Shown here in pieces: positions 50,904 through 60,563 of a DNA stretch of 64,000 nt (within the stretch, counting starts at the first letter, position 1; each line of letters begins with the position of its first letter). The stretch spans positions 1-64,000 of the forward strand of contig NZ_SMSK01000022.1 in assembly GCF_004354985.1 (NCBI RefSeq). The letters are read 5' to 3'. Source of the DNA: Segetibacter sp. 3557_3. Lineage in GTDB: Bacteria; Bacteroidota; Bacteroidia; Chitinophagales; Chitinophagaceae. Position numbers and translations under genes: made by a program. The notes beneath the pieces were generated by a model. That model saw only the letters and a program-made list of their open reading frames with translations, was not told the DNA's origin and did no database searches.

Positions 50904-51168
50904 TCGTTTTAGTGTAATCCACATGAGGTTTGGTTGAGGCAGATATCGGAGGACCTTGCCTTGATGTGCTGATTCCGGAAGCAATCCACATCTCTGCATT
51001 AATGTTTGTCGTATATGATATCAGCAGGCTGTCACCGGCTTGCTGTCGGGTTATGTTAAAGGATATGTGAAAACGCTTAAATTCTATACCTTTCCTATAC
51101 CGAACAATCACTCATATAGGTGGTTGAACCACTTAATAAACCTATTTTTGTTATCTAAATCCACACAA

Positions 51169-51402
51169 ATGTTTACGAATTTATTTATCGGTATGCCCGG
51201 CGGTAGCGAATGGATACTGATCGTGCTTGCAGTATTAATTCTTTTCGGAGGACGTAAAATTCCAGAATTCATGCGTGGCCTGGGTCGTGGCATCCGGGAA
51301 TTCAACGATGCTAAAACCAACGTTAAAAAGGAAATTGAGGAAGGAATGAACGAGACAGAGGTCAAGAAGGCTACTCATACTACTCAGCCTACCCAGCCTT
51401 AA
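51169..51402 (+). CDS. tatA: Twin-arginine translocase protein TatA/TatE
   Basis: 77 residues from ATG 51169: a short periplasmic end, one transmembrane helix (SEWILIVLAVLILFGG), the RKIPEFMRGLGRGIREF amphipathic helix and a charged tail. It forms the pore of the Tat system, which exports folded proteins across the inner membrane. Upstream in-frame ORF space (51040-51168) is not part of the protein. Confidence 0.9.
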   Translation: MFTNLFIGMPGGSEWILIVLAVLILFGGRKIPEFMRGLGRGIREFNDAKTNVKKEIEEGMNETEVKKATHTTQPTQP

Positions 51403-51429
51403 ATCTTCTTCAACCTAAATCTGAGCTAT

Positions 51430-52875
51430 TTGTTTACTTTCCAATCCATTGAAAGTTATCATATTTCTCTATTGAACGGCCTAACCACCTGCGTGGAGGC
51501 CGTTCAGCATTATATAGGGTTATGTAACGAAAAAAAGCACCTGAATGCATGGTTAGAGGTATATGAGGCCGAAGCAATGCAAAGTGCTGAACATCTTGAT
51601 CGTTCCAGGGCCTTAGGTGAGCCAATGGGTAAGTTACACGGTGTTGTCGTGGGCCTCAAAGATGTAATCTGCTTTAGCGGACACCGGGTATCTGCCGCTT
51701 CAAGAATCCTGGAAGACTTTACAGCCGTTTATTCTGCAACTGCCACCCAACGCCTTCTAGAAGCAGGTGCAATTATCTTAGGCCGCCAGAACTGCGACGA
51801 ATTTGCTATGGGTAGCAGCAATGAAAACTCTGCCTATGGGGTGGTAAGAAATGCAGCGAACGAAAATTGTGTGCCTGGTGGTTCATCCGGGGGCTCAGCA
51901 GTGGCGGTACAGGCGGGCATGTGTATGATTAGCCTAGGCAGTGATACTGGCGGATCAGTAAGGCAACCTGCTGATTTTTGCGGGATCATAGGACTCAAAC
52001 CTACTTACGGTGTAATCTCCCGGTATGGGCTTATTGCCTATGCGTCGTCTTTCGATCAAATTGGGATTTTTGGTTTGAATGTTAACGATGTTTTTGAAAC
52101 CCTCAAAGTAATCGGTGGCCCTGATGACTTTGACAGCACTGCCAGCACACGTGTTCTTGCAGCAGACGAGCAACCCGTTTTGCCCCAAACAGCGCGGATT
52201 GCCTATTTCAAAGAAGCGCTTGATCACCCCAGCCTGGATCCGGAGATTGCAAACTCAATCAAGTCCTATATTGGCGACCTGATCAACAAAGGTTATTCAA
52301 TAGAGCCCATTGACTTTGAGTACCTCGACTATATCGTTCCCACTTATTATGTATTGACCACAGCTGAAGCAAGCAGTAATTTAAGCCGCTATGACGGTGT
52401 AAAATTTGGGCACAGATCAGTTTCAAAGGATTTAAGTCTGGCCGACTTTTACAAAAACAGCAGAAGTGAAGGGTTTGGCCATGAGGTCAAGCGCCGCATT
52501 ATGTTAGGGACATTTGTTTTAAGCTCAGGATTTTACGACGCTTATTTCACCAAAGCGCAACAGGTACGCCAGGTATTGGTAAATAAGACGGAAGAGATCT
52601 TTAAAGACTACGACTTTGTGTTTTTGCCTACGGTACCTACCCCTGCATTCGAAATCGGGTCAAAGGGAACGACAGATCCCGTGGAGATGTTCCTGGCCGA
52701 TATTTATACTGTATTTGCAAATCTTGTAGGAATTCCCGCCATTTCTTTACCTTTTTTTAAGCACTCTTCGGGCATGCCATTCGGCCTGCAAGTGCTGACT
52801 TCTCGTTTTAATGAGTTAGCTTTGCGCAGTCTTTCAAGACAATTAATGGAAATGCAGGCCGGAGATAGAACTTAA
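51430..52875 (+). CDS. gatA: Asp-tRNA(Asn)/Glu-tRNA(Gln) amidotransferase subunit A
   Basis: 481 residues. The amidase triad is visible: Lys77 (GLKDVICF), cis-Ser152 (VPGGSSGGSA) and the nucleophile Ser176 (SDTGGSVRQPA). GatA supplies ammonia to GatB for making Gln-tRNA(Gln) or Asn-tRNA(Asn). No GatB or GatC gene is in the window. The start must be a TTG at 51430, as no ATG lies at the family's N-terminus. Confidence 0.93.
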   Translation: MFTFQSIESYHISLLNGLTTCVEAVQHYIGLCNEKKHLNAWLEVYEAEAMQSAEHLDRSRALGEPMGKLHGVVVGLKDVICFSGHRVSAASRILEDFTAVYSATATQRLLEAGAIILGRQNCDEFAMGSSNENSAYGVVRNAANENCVPGGSSGGSAVAVQAGMCMISLGSDTGGSVRQPADFCGIIGLKPTYGVISRYGLIAYASSFDQIGIFGLNVNDVFETLKVIGGPDDFDSTASTRVLAADEQPVLPQTARIAYFKEALDHPSLDPEIANSIKSYIGDLINKGYSIEPIDFEYLDYIVPTYYVLTTAEASSNLSRYDGVKFGHRSVSKDLSLADFYKNSRSEGFGHEVKRRIMLGTFVLSSGFYDAYFTKAQQVRQVLVNKTEEIFKDYDFVFLPTVPTPAFEIGSKGTTDPVEMFLADIYTVFANLVGIPAISLPFFKHSSGMPFGLQVLTSRFNELALRSLSRQLMEMQAGDRT

Positions 52876-53090
52876 ATCACGGAACAACAGACTAATAAGA
52901 ACCGACAGATCTTGATTTTAAACGGACACTAACTGATTTTATTGGGGTACACTTCAAACCTTTCAGCTAATCGATGAAAGAACACGGTGTACAATTGTGC
53001 AACCCCGGGGCTAGGGTCCTTGTTGCAAACCCCCACTAATAAAAGTTGTTTACCGATTAAAACCCTTATTGTAAAATCTAAACATTTGTA

Positions 53091-54179
53091 ATGACCTTCA
53101 TGAAAAATGTAAAAATTATTACTAAGCTGCGTCGGCTTAAGAAAACACTCGCTCTCAGTACCTTTTTTCTCGGTTTTGGTTTCGCTGCAAATGCATTCAA
53201 AACCAACTCTTCCAACTCAGATGGTGACAAAAAACCTACCAAAGATTCTGTAGAAACAGACAAACTCGGATTTAAAAGTTTGTTTTCAGGGAGCATCTTT
53301 GATCCATCCAGACCTTACGTTACTCAACTGAACCCACTTGCTGCTCCCTTCGTTCAGAAATACATACAAACACATACCGCGCACATTGAGCGTTTGAAAA
53401 TCTGGGGTAAACCGTATCTTGATTTGTATGATGGAATTTTAAGTACTTATGGTATCCCTAAGGAGCTCAAGTACCTTTCCATCATCGAATCTAATCTGAA
53501 AGCCGGATTGATTTCCGTGGCCGGAGCAGCTGGTCCATGGCAGATTATGTCGGCTGAAGCAAGACGGGTCGGACTTACCGTAAGCAAGCGTACTGATGAA
53601 AGAAAGAATTATGCAAAGAGTACGCATGCCGCTGCAAAAATTTTGAAGGAGCTGTACACGCGCTTTGGCGATTGGCTACTTGTTATTGCAGCTTATAACG
53701 CTGGCAGTGGCCGGGTTGGCCAGGCTATCAAGAAAAGTGGCAGCAAAAACTTTTGGGTTCTTCAGAAATACCTTCCGCTTGAAACCCGCAACCACGTTAA
53801 AAAATTTATCGGCACTCATTACATCTTCGAGGGAAATGGTGGAATAACCACTTTAACGGCTTCCGAGACCGCTGCACTTCAGGCTTCAATTGAAAACCAG
53901 AAACCGGTTAAAACCTCTCTTGAGAACGAAACAGGGATAGAATCTGCTGACATTACCGGCAGGTATAACTCCATGATCCTCGTTAAAAACATTGGGATGG
54001 AGCTAAGCAAGTTTAACAAGCTTAACCCTGATTTTGATAAATGGGTCGCTTCAGGAAATATGTACAAGCTTAAGCTTCCTGCAGATAAGATGAAAATATT
54101 CCACATTAAGAAAGGTGAGATCCTGAGTGAAACAGTAGAGTTGCTCATGGGCAATCCCATCCGTCTCATTACACCATAA
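53091..54179 (+). CDS. Lytic murein transglycosylase with LysM-like tail
   Basis: 362 residues with a signal-type N-terminus (TLALSTFFLGFGFAANAF) and a GH23-type SLT domain (about 105-260): catalytic Glu133 in YLSIIESNLKAG, then GAAGPWQIMS and WLLVIAAYNAGSGRVGQAI, as in MltD. It cleaves peptidoglycan between MurNAc and GlcNAc. The region after residue 300 resembles LysM-type binding repeats (KIFHIKKGEILSETVELL). An ATG three codons further may be the real start. Confidence 0.9.
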   Translation: MTFMKNVKIITKLRRLKKTLALSTFFLGFGFAANAFKTNSSNSDGDKKPTKDSVETDKLGFKSLFSGSIFDPSRPYVTQLNPLAAPFVQKYIQTHTAHIERLKIWGKPYLDLYDGILSTYGIPKELKYLSIIESNLKAGLISVAGAAGPWQIMSAEARRVGLTVSKRTDERKNYAKSTHAAAKILKELYTRFGDWLLVIAAYNAGSGRVGQAIKKSGSKNFWVLQKYLPLETRNHVKKFIGTHYIFEGNGGITTLTASETAALQASIENQKPVKTSLENETGIESADITGRYNSMILVKNIGMELSKFNKLNPDFDKWVASGNMYKLKLPADKMKIFHIKKGEILSETVELLMGNPIRLITP

Positions 54180-54190
54180 CAATATTGGAG

Positions 54191-55486
54191 TTAATTGCTA
54201 AAGTGCTGCCTTGTCAGCACTTTTTTTATGGCATCTACTTTCAACAGGCATTCATCATATTCCTGTTCTGCATTGCTTTGGTAAGTGATGGCTGAGCCGG
54301 CCATACAGGACAGGTAACGGGTTTGCTGGTTGTACATCAAACTGCGAATGACCACATTAAAATCGAAGTCCTTCTCAGGGGTAATGTAACCTACAGTGCC
54401 TGAATACAAGCCGCGCCTGCTATTCTCGTATTCTTCGATGATCTCCATTACTTTCCTCTTCGGCGCTCCGGTCATCGATCCCATTGGAAATGTTGCGCGC
54501 AGCATGTCGGACAGATCTGTTCCCTCCTGCAAGTCTCCGCTAATGGTTGAGATCATTTGGTAAAGGTGCGGAAAAGTGTATAAGCCAAATAGCTCGTCAA
54601 CCTTTACCGATCCTTCCCGGCATATTTTGCTCAGGTCATTTCGAACCAGGTCGACAATCATAACATTTTCACTTCGCTCCTTTGCATTATTCAACAACCG
54701 GCTTTGCTCTATCGAAACGTCGTCGTTGGCAAATGATGTTCTTTTCAACGTGCCTTTGATTGGCTGGCTTATTAAATGCGAACCTGTCTTTTTTAGATAA
54801 CGTTCAGGACTTGCACACATCAACGTGAGTTCGTTCAATTTGTAAAAAGCACTGAATGGATTAGGCGATAATGTTACAAGCTCGCGATAAAGGCTAATAG
54901 GGTTAACTGCTGTGCCAACGGAATAGAACTCCTGGCAGAAGTTAATCTCGTAACAGTCACCACGAAGTATTCGCTTCTTTATTAAATTGACGTGATCGAT
55001 ATATGCTTCCCTGGAGAGACGGGGAAGTAAGGCAACATTTTCCTCAAGGGATGCCATTGGTTTCGCCTCCATGATCTGCTTGTATATAGTACCGGGATCA
55101 TCCCCTACAGATCCGATAGTGAGCTTGTCTTCGGCAAGCGTAAGTACAACTTGGGGAATAAACAAAAAGGCTTCAGGATAACCAACATGATCGGGGTGAG
55201 TTGAGACCAGGCCTTCAATCCTGTTCTTTAGATCATAACTAAAGTGACCAAAAATCCAATCGTCTGTTGTAGCATAAAATTGAGACAAATGATTGAAGAA
55301 GTCATCGCCTGGTTTAAAGAAGGCTTGAACACCTATACCAGCAACACATTCGTAAGATTTATGAAGTGACGGATAAGACTGGCTATCCAAAAAACAACAA
55401 ATGTTGAACTGGTTTGACCAATTCAACATTTGCTGTTTGATTAATGGTATGTCGTTTACAAGGAATGAAGTAAAGATTCTTGTCAC
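54191..55486 (-). CDS. pabB: Anthranilate/aminodeoxychorismate synthase component I
   Basis: 431 residues. The chorismate-binding domain fills the C-terminal half (GDCYEINFCQEF, SQPIKGTLKR, RSENVMIVDLVRNDLSKICREG, FPMGSMTGAPKRKVMEII, AGSAITYQSNAEQEYDE). The glutamine-amidotransferase partner is not adjacent. PabB (folate) is likeliest because a short N-terminal domain replaces the long one of TrpE; TrpE cannot be excluded. The start codon is GTG at 55486. It lies 27 bases downstream of the acidic gene. Confidence 0.88.
   Translation of the reverse strand: MTRIFTSFLVNDIPLIKQQMLNWSNQFNICCFLDSQSYPSLHKSYECVAGIGVQAFFKPGDDFFNHLSQFYATTDDWIFGHFSYDLKNRIEGLVSTHPDHVGYPEAFLFIPQVVLTLAEDKLTIGSVGDDPGTIYKQIMEAKPMASLEENVALLPRLSREAYIDHVNLIKKRILRGDCYEINFCQEFYSVGTAVNPISLYRELVTLSPNPFSAFYKLNELTLMCASPERYLKKTGSHLISQPIKGTLKRTSFANDDVSIEQSRLLNNAKERSENVMIVDLVRNDLSKICREGSVKVDELFGLYTFPHLYQMISTISGDLQEGTDLSDMLRATFPMGSMTGAPKRKVMEIIEEYENSRRGLYSGTVGYITPEKDFDFNVVIRSLMYNQQTRYLSCMAGSAITYQSNAEQEYDECLLKVDAIKKVLTRQHFSN
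54200..54230 (+). terminator. Terminator of the lytic transglycosylase gene
   Basis: AAAGTGCTG / CAGCACTTT stem with a 6-base loop and TTTTTTTAT on the plus strand. It overlaps the last codons of the convergent pabB gene. Confidence 0.8.
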
Positions 55487-55513
55487 GGAATTACTTTATC
55501 CATAATACCGTAT

Positions 55514-55972
55514 TTAATAGTCATCATCATCATTGTCGTCGTAACCAGGATCGTTAAACAAATCTTTGAAGTCGTCATCGACCTTAAAATCATCATCTTC
55601 GTCCTTAGCACCTTTCTTAGCTACTCCGGCCTTTTTTGCTCCTGATTTCGGAATATCAAATTCATCAAAGTCGGGGTCCCAATCATCATCATCGTCTTCG
55701 GGTTTTTCCCAATCATCTGCCTCATCAGCAACGTCGGCATCATCCTCGTCATCATCGTCGTCGTCTTTTGATTTTGAGCTTGAAGAAGCTGCTTTAGCAG
55801 ACTTCTTAGCCGGTACTTTCGCGGTAGTTTCCAGTTCGTCCTCATCGTCCTCCAGATCATCGTCTTCAGGATCTTTCTCAGGCTTAGAAGCTTCATTTTT
55901 CGTATTTGCCGCTGCTTTCGGTGCCGCTTTCTTTGGAGTTGCTTTAGCTCCTTTATCTGATTTGGACTTCAT
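55514..55972 (-). CDS. Very acidic Asp/Glu-rich protein with basic N-terminus
   Basis: 152 residues. Residues 1-35 are Lys/Ala-rich (KGAKATPKKAAPKAAANTK), like histone H1-like tails; the rest is dominated by Asp and Glu runs broken by Lys/Ser segments, ending in an aspartate-rich, Tyr-terminated tail. No folded domain is recognised. The bipolar charge suggests binding to nucleic acid or basic protein, but this is inference. It lies between purA and pabB, all on the minus strand. Confidence 0.7.
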   Translation of the reverse strand: MKSKSDKGAKATPKKAAPKAAANTKNEASKPEKDPEDDDLEDDEDELETTAKVPAKKSAKAASSSSKSKDDDDDDEDDADVADEADDWEKPEDDDDDWDPDFDEFDIPKSGAKKAGVAKKGAKDEDDDFKVDDDFKDLFNDPGYDDNDDDDY

Positions 55973-56059
55973 AATTCAGTATGGATTTGTATCGTAAAAT
56001 TTCAACGACTTTTTTACTCAGCCAAATTTTTTTAGACCAAACGGATGTTTTTTTTGAGG

Positions 56060-57322
56060 CTAAATTTTTACGATCTGGTCACGTCCGGGACCATTGGAAA
56101 TGTACTTTACAGGTGCCCCGATAAATCCATTTATAAAGTCGACATAAGCGTTTATCTCTGATGGCAGCTGTTCTGAATTCTTTAGGGCTGTGGTGTCTGT
56201 GTTCCAACCCTTATAAGCTTCGTATACGGGTTCAATCTTCAACTTCGACATCTGGAATGGAACTTCTTTTTTCGACTCACCATTAACGAGGTAAGAGGTG
56301 CAACAGTTTAATTCAGAAAAGGAGTCTAATACATCAGCCTTTGTCATTACAACCTGGGTAACCCCATTGATCATACAAGCATATTGCAGTGCCACAAGAT
56401 CGATCCATCCACAGCGGCGTGGCCTGCCTGTAGTGGCTCCAAACTCACTTCCAATCTTTCTTAGTTTCTCACCTGTTTCATCGTCAAGTTCAGTCGGGAA
56501 CGGGCCACCTCCTACTCTTGTGCAATACGCTTTTGTAACACCAATTACTTCTTTGATTTTTTGAGGAGCAACACCTAAACCTGTACATACCCCCGCTGAA
56601 ATCGTGTTTGATGAAGTTACAAAAGGGAAAGTGCCGAAGTCGATATCGAGCATGCTGCCCTGGGCGCCCTCAGCAAGGATTTTTTTGCCGGCGCTGATGT
56701 TATTATTGATGAAATATTCGCCATTAACAACATTAAGTGTGCGCAAAAATTCGAGTGCTTCGAAAAACTCTTCTTCCCATGAAGAAATGTCTTCGTTAAA
56801 ATGAAAATTGTCAAGCAGTCGCTGATGTTTCAATCTCAACTTAATGTAGGAGGTAGTAAAAGATTTATCTAACAGGTCACCAACACGAAGTGCGTTACGG
56901 CCGGTTTTATCCATATAAGCAGGACCTATCCCTTTTAGTGTTGATCCTATCTTGTCTGTACCCTTGGAAGTTTCAGATGCTTTATCAAGAGCCCTGTGCG
57001 TGGGAACAATGATGTTAGTGCGTTCAGAGATAAAAAGGTTCTTCTTTACATCAATTCCGAATGATGCAACCGTATCACATTCCCTTTTAAGCGTAACGGG
57101 ATCAAGTACTACCCCACCACCAATCAGGTTAACCGTATGTTGGTGAAAGATACCGGAAGGTATCTGGTGAAGGACCACTTTCTTGTCTTCAACGTACAAG
57201 GTGTGCCCTGCGTTCGGACCACCCTGGAAGCGTGCAACCATATCGTACTGAGGTGCAAAATAGTCTACTATCTTGCCTTTGCCTTCGTCTCCCCACTGTA
57301 AACCGAGTATAACATCAACCAT
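56060..57322 (-). CDS. purA: Adenylosuccinate synthase
   Basis: 420 residues from ATG 57322. The N-terminal P-loop QWGDEGKGKIVD begins at residue 9, with the catalytic RFQGGPNAGHT, GIGPAYMDKTGRNALR and PTELDDETGEKLRKIGSEFGATTGR following. It makes adenylosuccinate from IMP and aspartate using GTP. An upstream ORF extension to 57391 is rejected, because a minus-7 element at 57346-57353 lies between. Confidence 0.96.
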   Translation of the reverse strand: MVDVILGLQWGDEGKGKIVDYFAPQYDMVARFQGGPNAGHTLYVEDKKVVLHQIPSGIFHQHTVNLIGGGVVLDPVTLKRECDTVASFGIDVKKNLFISERTNIIVPTHRALDKASETSKGTDKIGSTLKGIGPAYMDKTGRNALRVGDLLDKSFTTSYIKLRLKHQRLLDNFHFNEDISSWEEEFFEALEFLRTLNVVNGEYFINNNISAGKKILAEGAQGSMLDIDFGTFPFVTSSNTISAGVCTGLGVAPQKIKEVIGVTKAYCTRVGGGPFPTELDDETGEKLRKIGSEFGATTGRPRRCGWIDLVALQYACMINGVTQVVMTKADVLDSFSELNCCTSYLVNGESKKEVPFQMSKLKIEPVYEAYKGWNTDTTALKNSEQLPSEINAYVDFINGFIGAPVKYISNGPGRDQIVKI

Positions 57323-57345
57323 TGTATGCTGTTTTGGCTTTGCGG

Positions 57346-57353
57346 CAAAAATA
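57346..57353 (-). promoter_or_regulatory. Minus-7 element of purA
   Basis: TATTTTTG on the minus strand matches TAnnTTTG, 23 bases upstream of ATG 57322. Confidence 0.45.
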
Positions 57354-57560
57354 ATGGAACTGCGGTATTTAGAATGATTTATTACAGGCATCTGCGGAAG
57401 CGATACCGCCCAAACATCCCATGTTTCAGAGCGATGTCATGGAGGTGAAACTGCCCTACTTAGGTGTATCCGCCGCCGAAAGATTTGTACAAAAGCAATC
57501 ATGGCATAGTCATTTCAACAAGACAAATGAATGAAGATTAACTCACTTAAAGCATGAAAA

Positions 57561-57788
57561 ATGAAGGCGATAATCGTACTTGTTATAATTCTCAGTGCGT
57601 GTAACAGACCGATGCAAGTGACCACAAGAGTGGATCCGCATACGAGTACCGGTGGGACCCTGGGTTCGGCCCAGTTTAATAATAAGCTACCCGCATTAGA
57701 TACGACGCAAAAACCCGCCAGGGACACGATGGTTCCAGGTAGAGATACCACCATAAAGAAACGGGATATCAGCCCCGGGCAGGAGTAG
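57561..57788 (+). CDS. Small predicted lipoprotein
   Basis: 75 residues. A short hydrophobic signal MKAIIVLVIILSAC ends in lipobox LSAC (Cys14). The mature part is Thr/Pro/Asp/Arg-rich with repeated RDT units (PARDTMVPGRDTTIKKRD), low complexity with no domain. It lies alone on the plus strand between purA and the relA/spoT gene. A longer ORF on the opposite strand overlaps it but lacks such a signal. Confidence 0.6.
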   Translation: MKAIIVLVIILSACNRPMQVTTRVDPHTSTGGTLGSAQFNNKLPALDTTQKPARDTMVPGRDTTIKKRDISPGQE

Positions 57789-57819
57789 TTGGGTATGAAA
57801 CCAGGAAGTTGGTCAAAGT

Positions 57820-57925
57820 TAGATTGCCGAGGGCAGGCGGATAGAAGTGGATACCCCGCTGAAGGCTTTGTGCGCAGGCCTGTAGCGGAGTAGCAACGGA
57901 TAGCCGCGACCATCGCCCAGTAAGG
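57820..57925. repeat. Possible REP-like intergenic element
   Basis: GC-rich sequence with the near-repeats GTGGATACCCCGCTGAAGGC and ACGGATAGCCGCGACC, downstream of the small lipoprotein and before the end of the relA/spoT gene. The wording resembles palindromic or REP-type repeats seen in other Bacteroidota genomes, but only one copy is in this window. Confidence 0.25.
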
Positions 57926-57961
57926 CGGTGTTGTTGACTGCCCAAATAATCGTCGAAATTA

Positions 57962-60205
57962 CTATTCTGCGTCGAAGCGGTCAACCGAATGAATACCCTT
58001 TAACTGTTTTAAACGATCGACGAGCTCTTCCAACTCCTCCTTGTCGTGCACAAACACCTTAATAGCACCTTCGAACAAGCCATCGCGCGACTCGAGGGTA
58101 AGGGCTGAAATGTTGATGCGGAGTTCGCCGGATATAATCGTGGTGATTTTGTTTACAACTCCAACGTCGTCCATGCCAATAATCTTTAACCCGGTAAGGA
58201 AACTAATTTCCTTGTTTTTTGCCCACTTGGTTTTAACGACACGGTGGCCGTAATTGGCCATAAGCCGGGCGGCGTTCGGACAGTTGGTTCGGTGAATAAT
58301 CAGGCCCTTACCAGTACTCACAAAGCCGAAAACGTCGTCGCCAGGAATGGGATTACAACACTTCGCAAGCGTGTACTGAATTTTGTCGCTGCTTTCACCA
58401 AAGATGATGAGCTCTGAATCTTTTTTAGGATACGTTGGCGGCGCCTCATGTACGACCTCCTGGATTACCTTTTGGGGTTTAGGTGGCTCCAGCTTGTCGC
58501 CAAGCACATTGAAGTCCTTCAGCTCTTTAAGATCGATACCTTTAATAGCAACCTGGTAGTAAAGATCAAGTTGAGAGTTTAACTTATAGAAAGCGACCAG
58601 TATATCGATGTTGTGCTGTTGAAAAGCAGCACCAATTCCCTCAAGTTTGCGCTGGACGGTATACTTCCCTTCCTCTGCTATGGTCCGGCGTACCTCCTTA
58701 AGCGCGTCTTTAATTTTGTTTTTTGCCTTGGCGGTAACCACCATGTTCAGCCAGTCCTCAGTAGGTTTCTGCTTGTTGCTGGTGATGATCTCCACCTGGT
58801 CGCCACTGCGCAGCTTGTGCGCGATTGGTACCAGCTTGTGGTTGATTTTTGCCCCGATGCACTTGGTACCAATTGCGCTGTGGATACTAAAAGCAAAATC
58901 GAGGGCGGTACTGCCGATGGGGAGCATTTTAACATCACCCTTGGGCGTATATACATAAATTTCTTCAGCAAGAAAGCTGATCTTAAAATCCTGGAGAAAA
59001 TCAACACCGTCGGTTTCCTGGTTGCTTAGTACTTCGCGTATCTGTCCAAACCATTTGTCAAAACGGTCCTCATCGTTGCTCCCTTCTTTATACTTGTAAT
59101 GTGCGGCCAATCCCTTCTCAGCAATTTCGTTCATCCTGCGTGTGCGGATCTGCACTTCCACCCATTTTCCCTGCGGGCCCATAACCGTGGTATGTAAGGC
59201 CTCGTATCCATTGCTTTTGGGATTGCTGAGCCAATCGCGCAGTCGTTCCGGTGATGGTATGTATTCGTCGGTAATAATCGAATATACTTTCCAGCAGTCC
59301 TCCTTTTCTCTCTCGGGGGGTGAATTTAAGATGATGCGGATGGCAAATAGATCATAGACCTCATCGAAACTCACTCCCTTTTTCTTCATTTTGTTCCAGA
59401 TGGAGTGGATACTCTTTGGCCGGCCATATATTTCGAAGTTAAAATGGCCGCGGTCGAGCTTTTCCTTGATGGGGCGTATAAACTCGTTGATATACCGGCT
59501 TCGCTCCCGCTTTGTTTCAGCAAGTTTTTGGGCGATGTCTTTATAGGTATCAGGCTCCATGTACTTCATGGAGAGATCTTCCAGTTCTGTTTTAATGCTA
59601 TAGAGGCCCATGCGGTGCGCAAGCGGAGCATATACCCAAACGGTTTCGCTGGAGATTTTCAGTTGTTTTTCGCGCTTCATGCTGTCCATTGTGCGCATGT
59701 TGTGCAGCCGGTCAGCAAGTTTAATCAGGATTACACGTGGATCATCGGTAAGCGTAAGCAGAATTTTCTTGAAATTTTCCGCTTGTTGACTGGTATTGGT
59801 ATCAATAACGTTTGAAATCTTTGTAAGTCCGTCAACGATCCGGGCGATTTCGCTGCCGAAATCCCGCTCCACATCTTCAAGGGTGATATCAGTATCTTCA
59901 ACAGTATCGTGAAGCAGTGCACAAATTGTGCTTCTAACACCGAGACCGATTTCTTCTACGCAGATCATGGCCACCGCGATGGGGTGAATAATGTAGGGCT
60001 CGCCACTTTTGCGGCGCATGGTTTTGTGGGCATCTGCGGCTGTTTCAAAGGCATGCCTTACTAATTCCTTATCTCCTTTTTTAAGTTTCGGACGCAATGC
60101 CCTTAGCAACGCCCGGTAGTGACGAAGTATTTCCTTCTTCTCCTGTTCCTCGGTAAGATTGTATTTAACTACCTCCGGCTGGAGTACTATTCCTTGCTCT
60201 TCCAT
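57962..60205 (-). CDS. Bifunctional (p)ppGpp synthetase/hydrolase (RelA/SpoT)
   Basis: 747 residues from ATG 60205. In order: HD hydrolase (about 50-200, with ICALLHDTVEDTDIT and KLADRLHNMRTMD), the synthetase (GRPKSIHSIWNKM, NSNGYEALHTTVMGPQGKWVEVQIRT region), TGS (about 400-460, IYVYTPKGDVKMLPIGSTALDFAF), a helical and zinc-finger-like part (AKCCNPIPGDDVFG) and a C-terminal ACT domain. It makes and destroys (p)ppGpp in the stringent response. The 61-residue upstream extension of the frame is not conserved in character. Confidence 0.95.
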   Translation of the reverse strand: MEEQGIVLQPEVVKYNLTEEQEKKEILRHYRALLRALRPKLKKGDKELVRHAFETAADAHKTMRRKSGEPYIIHPIAVAMICVEEIGLGVRSTICALLHDTVEDTDITLEDVERDFGSEIARIVDGLTKISNVIDTNTSQQAENFKKILLTLTDDPRVILIKLADRLHNMRTMDSMKREKQLKISSETVWVYAPLAHRMGLYSIKTELEDLSMKYMEPDTYKDIAQKLAETKRERSRYINEFIRPIKEKLDRGHFNFEIYGRPKSIHSIWNKMKKKGVSFDEVYDLFAIRIILNSPPEREKEDCWKVYSIITDEYIPSPERLRDWLSNPKSNGYEALHTTVMGPQGKWVEVQIRTRRMNEIAEKGLAAHYKYKEGSNDEDRFDKWFGQIREVLSNQETDGVDFLQDFKISFLAEEIYVYTPKGDVKMLPIGSTALDFAFSIHSAIGTKCIGAKINHKLVPIAHKLRSGDQVEIITSNKQKPTEDWLNMVVTAKAKNKIKDALKEVRRTIAEEGKYTVQRKLEGIGAAFQQHNIDILVAFYKLNSQLDLYYQVAIKGIDLKELKDFNVLGDKLEPPKPQKVIQEVVHEAPPTYPKKDSELIIFGESSDKIQYTLAKCCNPIPGDDVFGFVSTGKGLIIHRTNCPNAARLMANYGHRVVKTKWAKNKEISFLTGLKIIGMDDVGVVNKITTIISGELRINISALTLESRDGLFEGAIKVFVHDKEELEELVDRLKQLKGIHSVDRFDAE

Positions 60206-60502
60206 ACGATACGAATTTACGGAAAGCGCTTTTAACGACGAAAAATACGGCCGGTAGTGGTGATATAAACAACTGCTAAAACCATAAGGCTTACGGCGAT
60301 AATGAATGCCATAACTGTAGTATATACAATGTGAAAGCCTCGCGACGAAAAGAAGACCGTTGGAAGCTAAAACAAACCCTGGGCTCAATGTTTGTCACTC
60401 TTTAGATAAGGGCGTACTTAGAAACCGGTTTCGGTAACCACTCATCTAAAAACGAATTTGAAAATTAGCACCTGATTTTTTTTAAGTTTTAGCAAATACC
60501 CC
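60206..60502. other. Gene-free region between relA/spoT and tRNA-Leu
   Basis: About 300 bases with no supported gene. It is upstream of both the minus-strand relA/spoT gene and the plus-strand tRNA-Leu, so it holds the promoters of both. Confidence 0.5.
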
Positions 60503-60510
60503 TACTTTTG
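60503..60510 (+). promoter_or_regulatory. Minus-7 element of tRNA-Leu
   Basis: TACTTTTG matches TAnnTTTG, 53 bases upstream of tRNA-Leu. Confidence 0.45.
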
Positions 60511-60563
60511 CAACCCCTTTGGGAAATTACAAGGGACCATCAACGGTACCTATTGTGATCTTT

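Noticed and set aside
51040-51168. N-terminal extension of tatA
   Set aside because: It lacks TatA features, and the family starts just before the membrane helix at ATG 51169.
55566-55997. Ser-rich plus-strand ORF
   Set aside because: Antisense of the Asp-rich gene; the serine runs come from complement of aspartate codons.
57515-57913. Minus-strand ORF of 132 codons
   Set aside because: Overlaps the small lipoprotein gene and runs through the GC-rich element; no coding signal.
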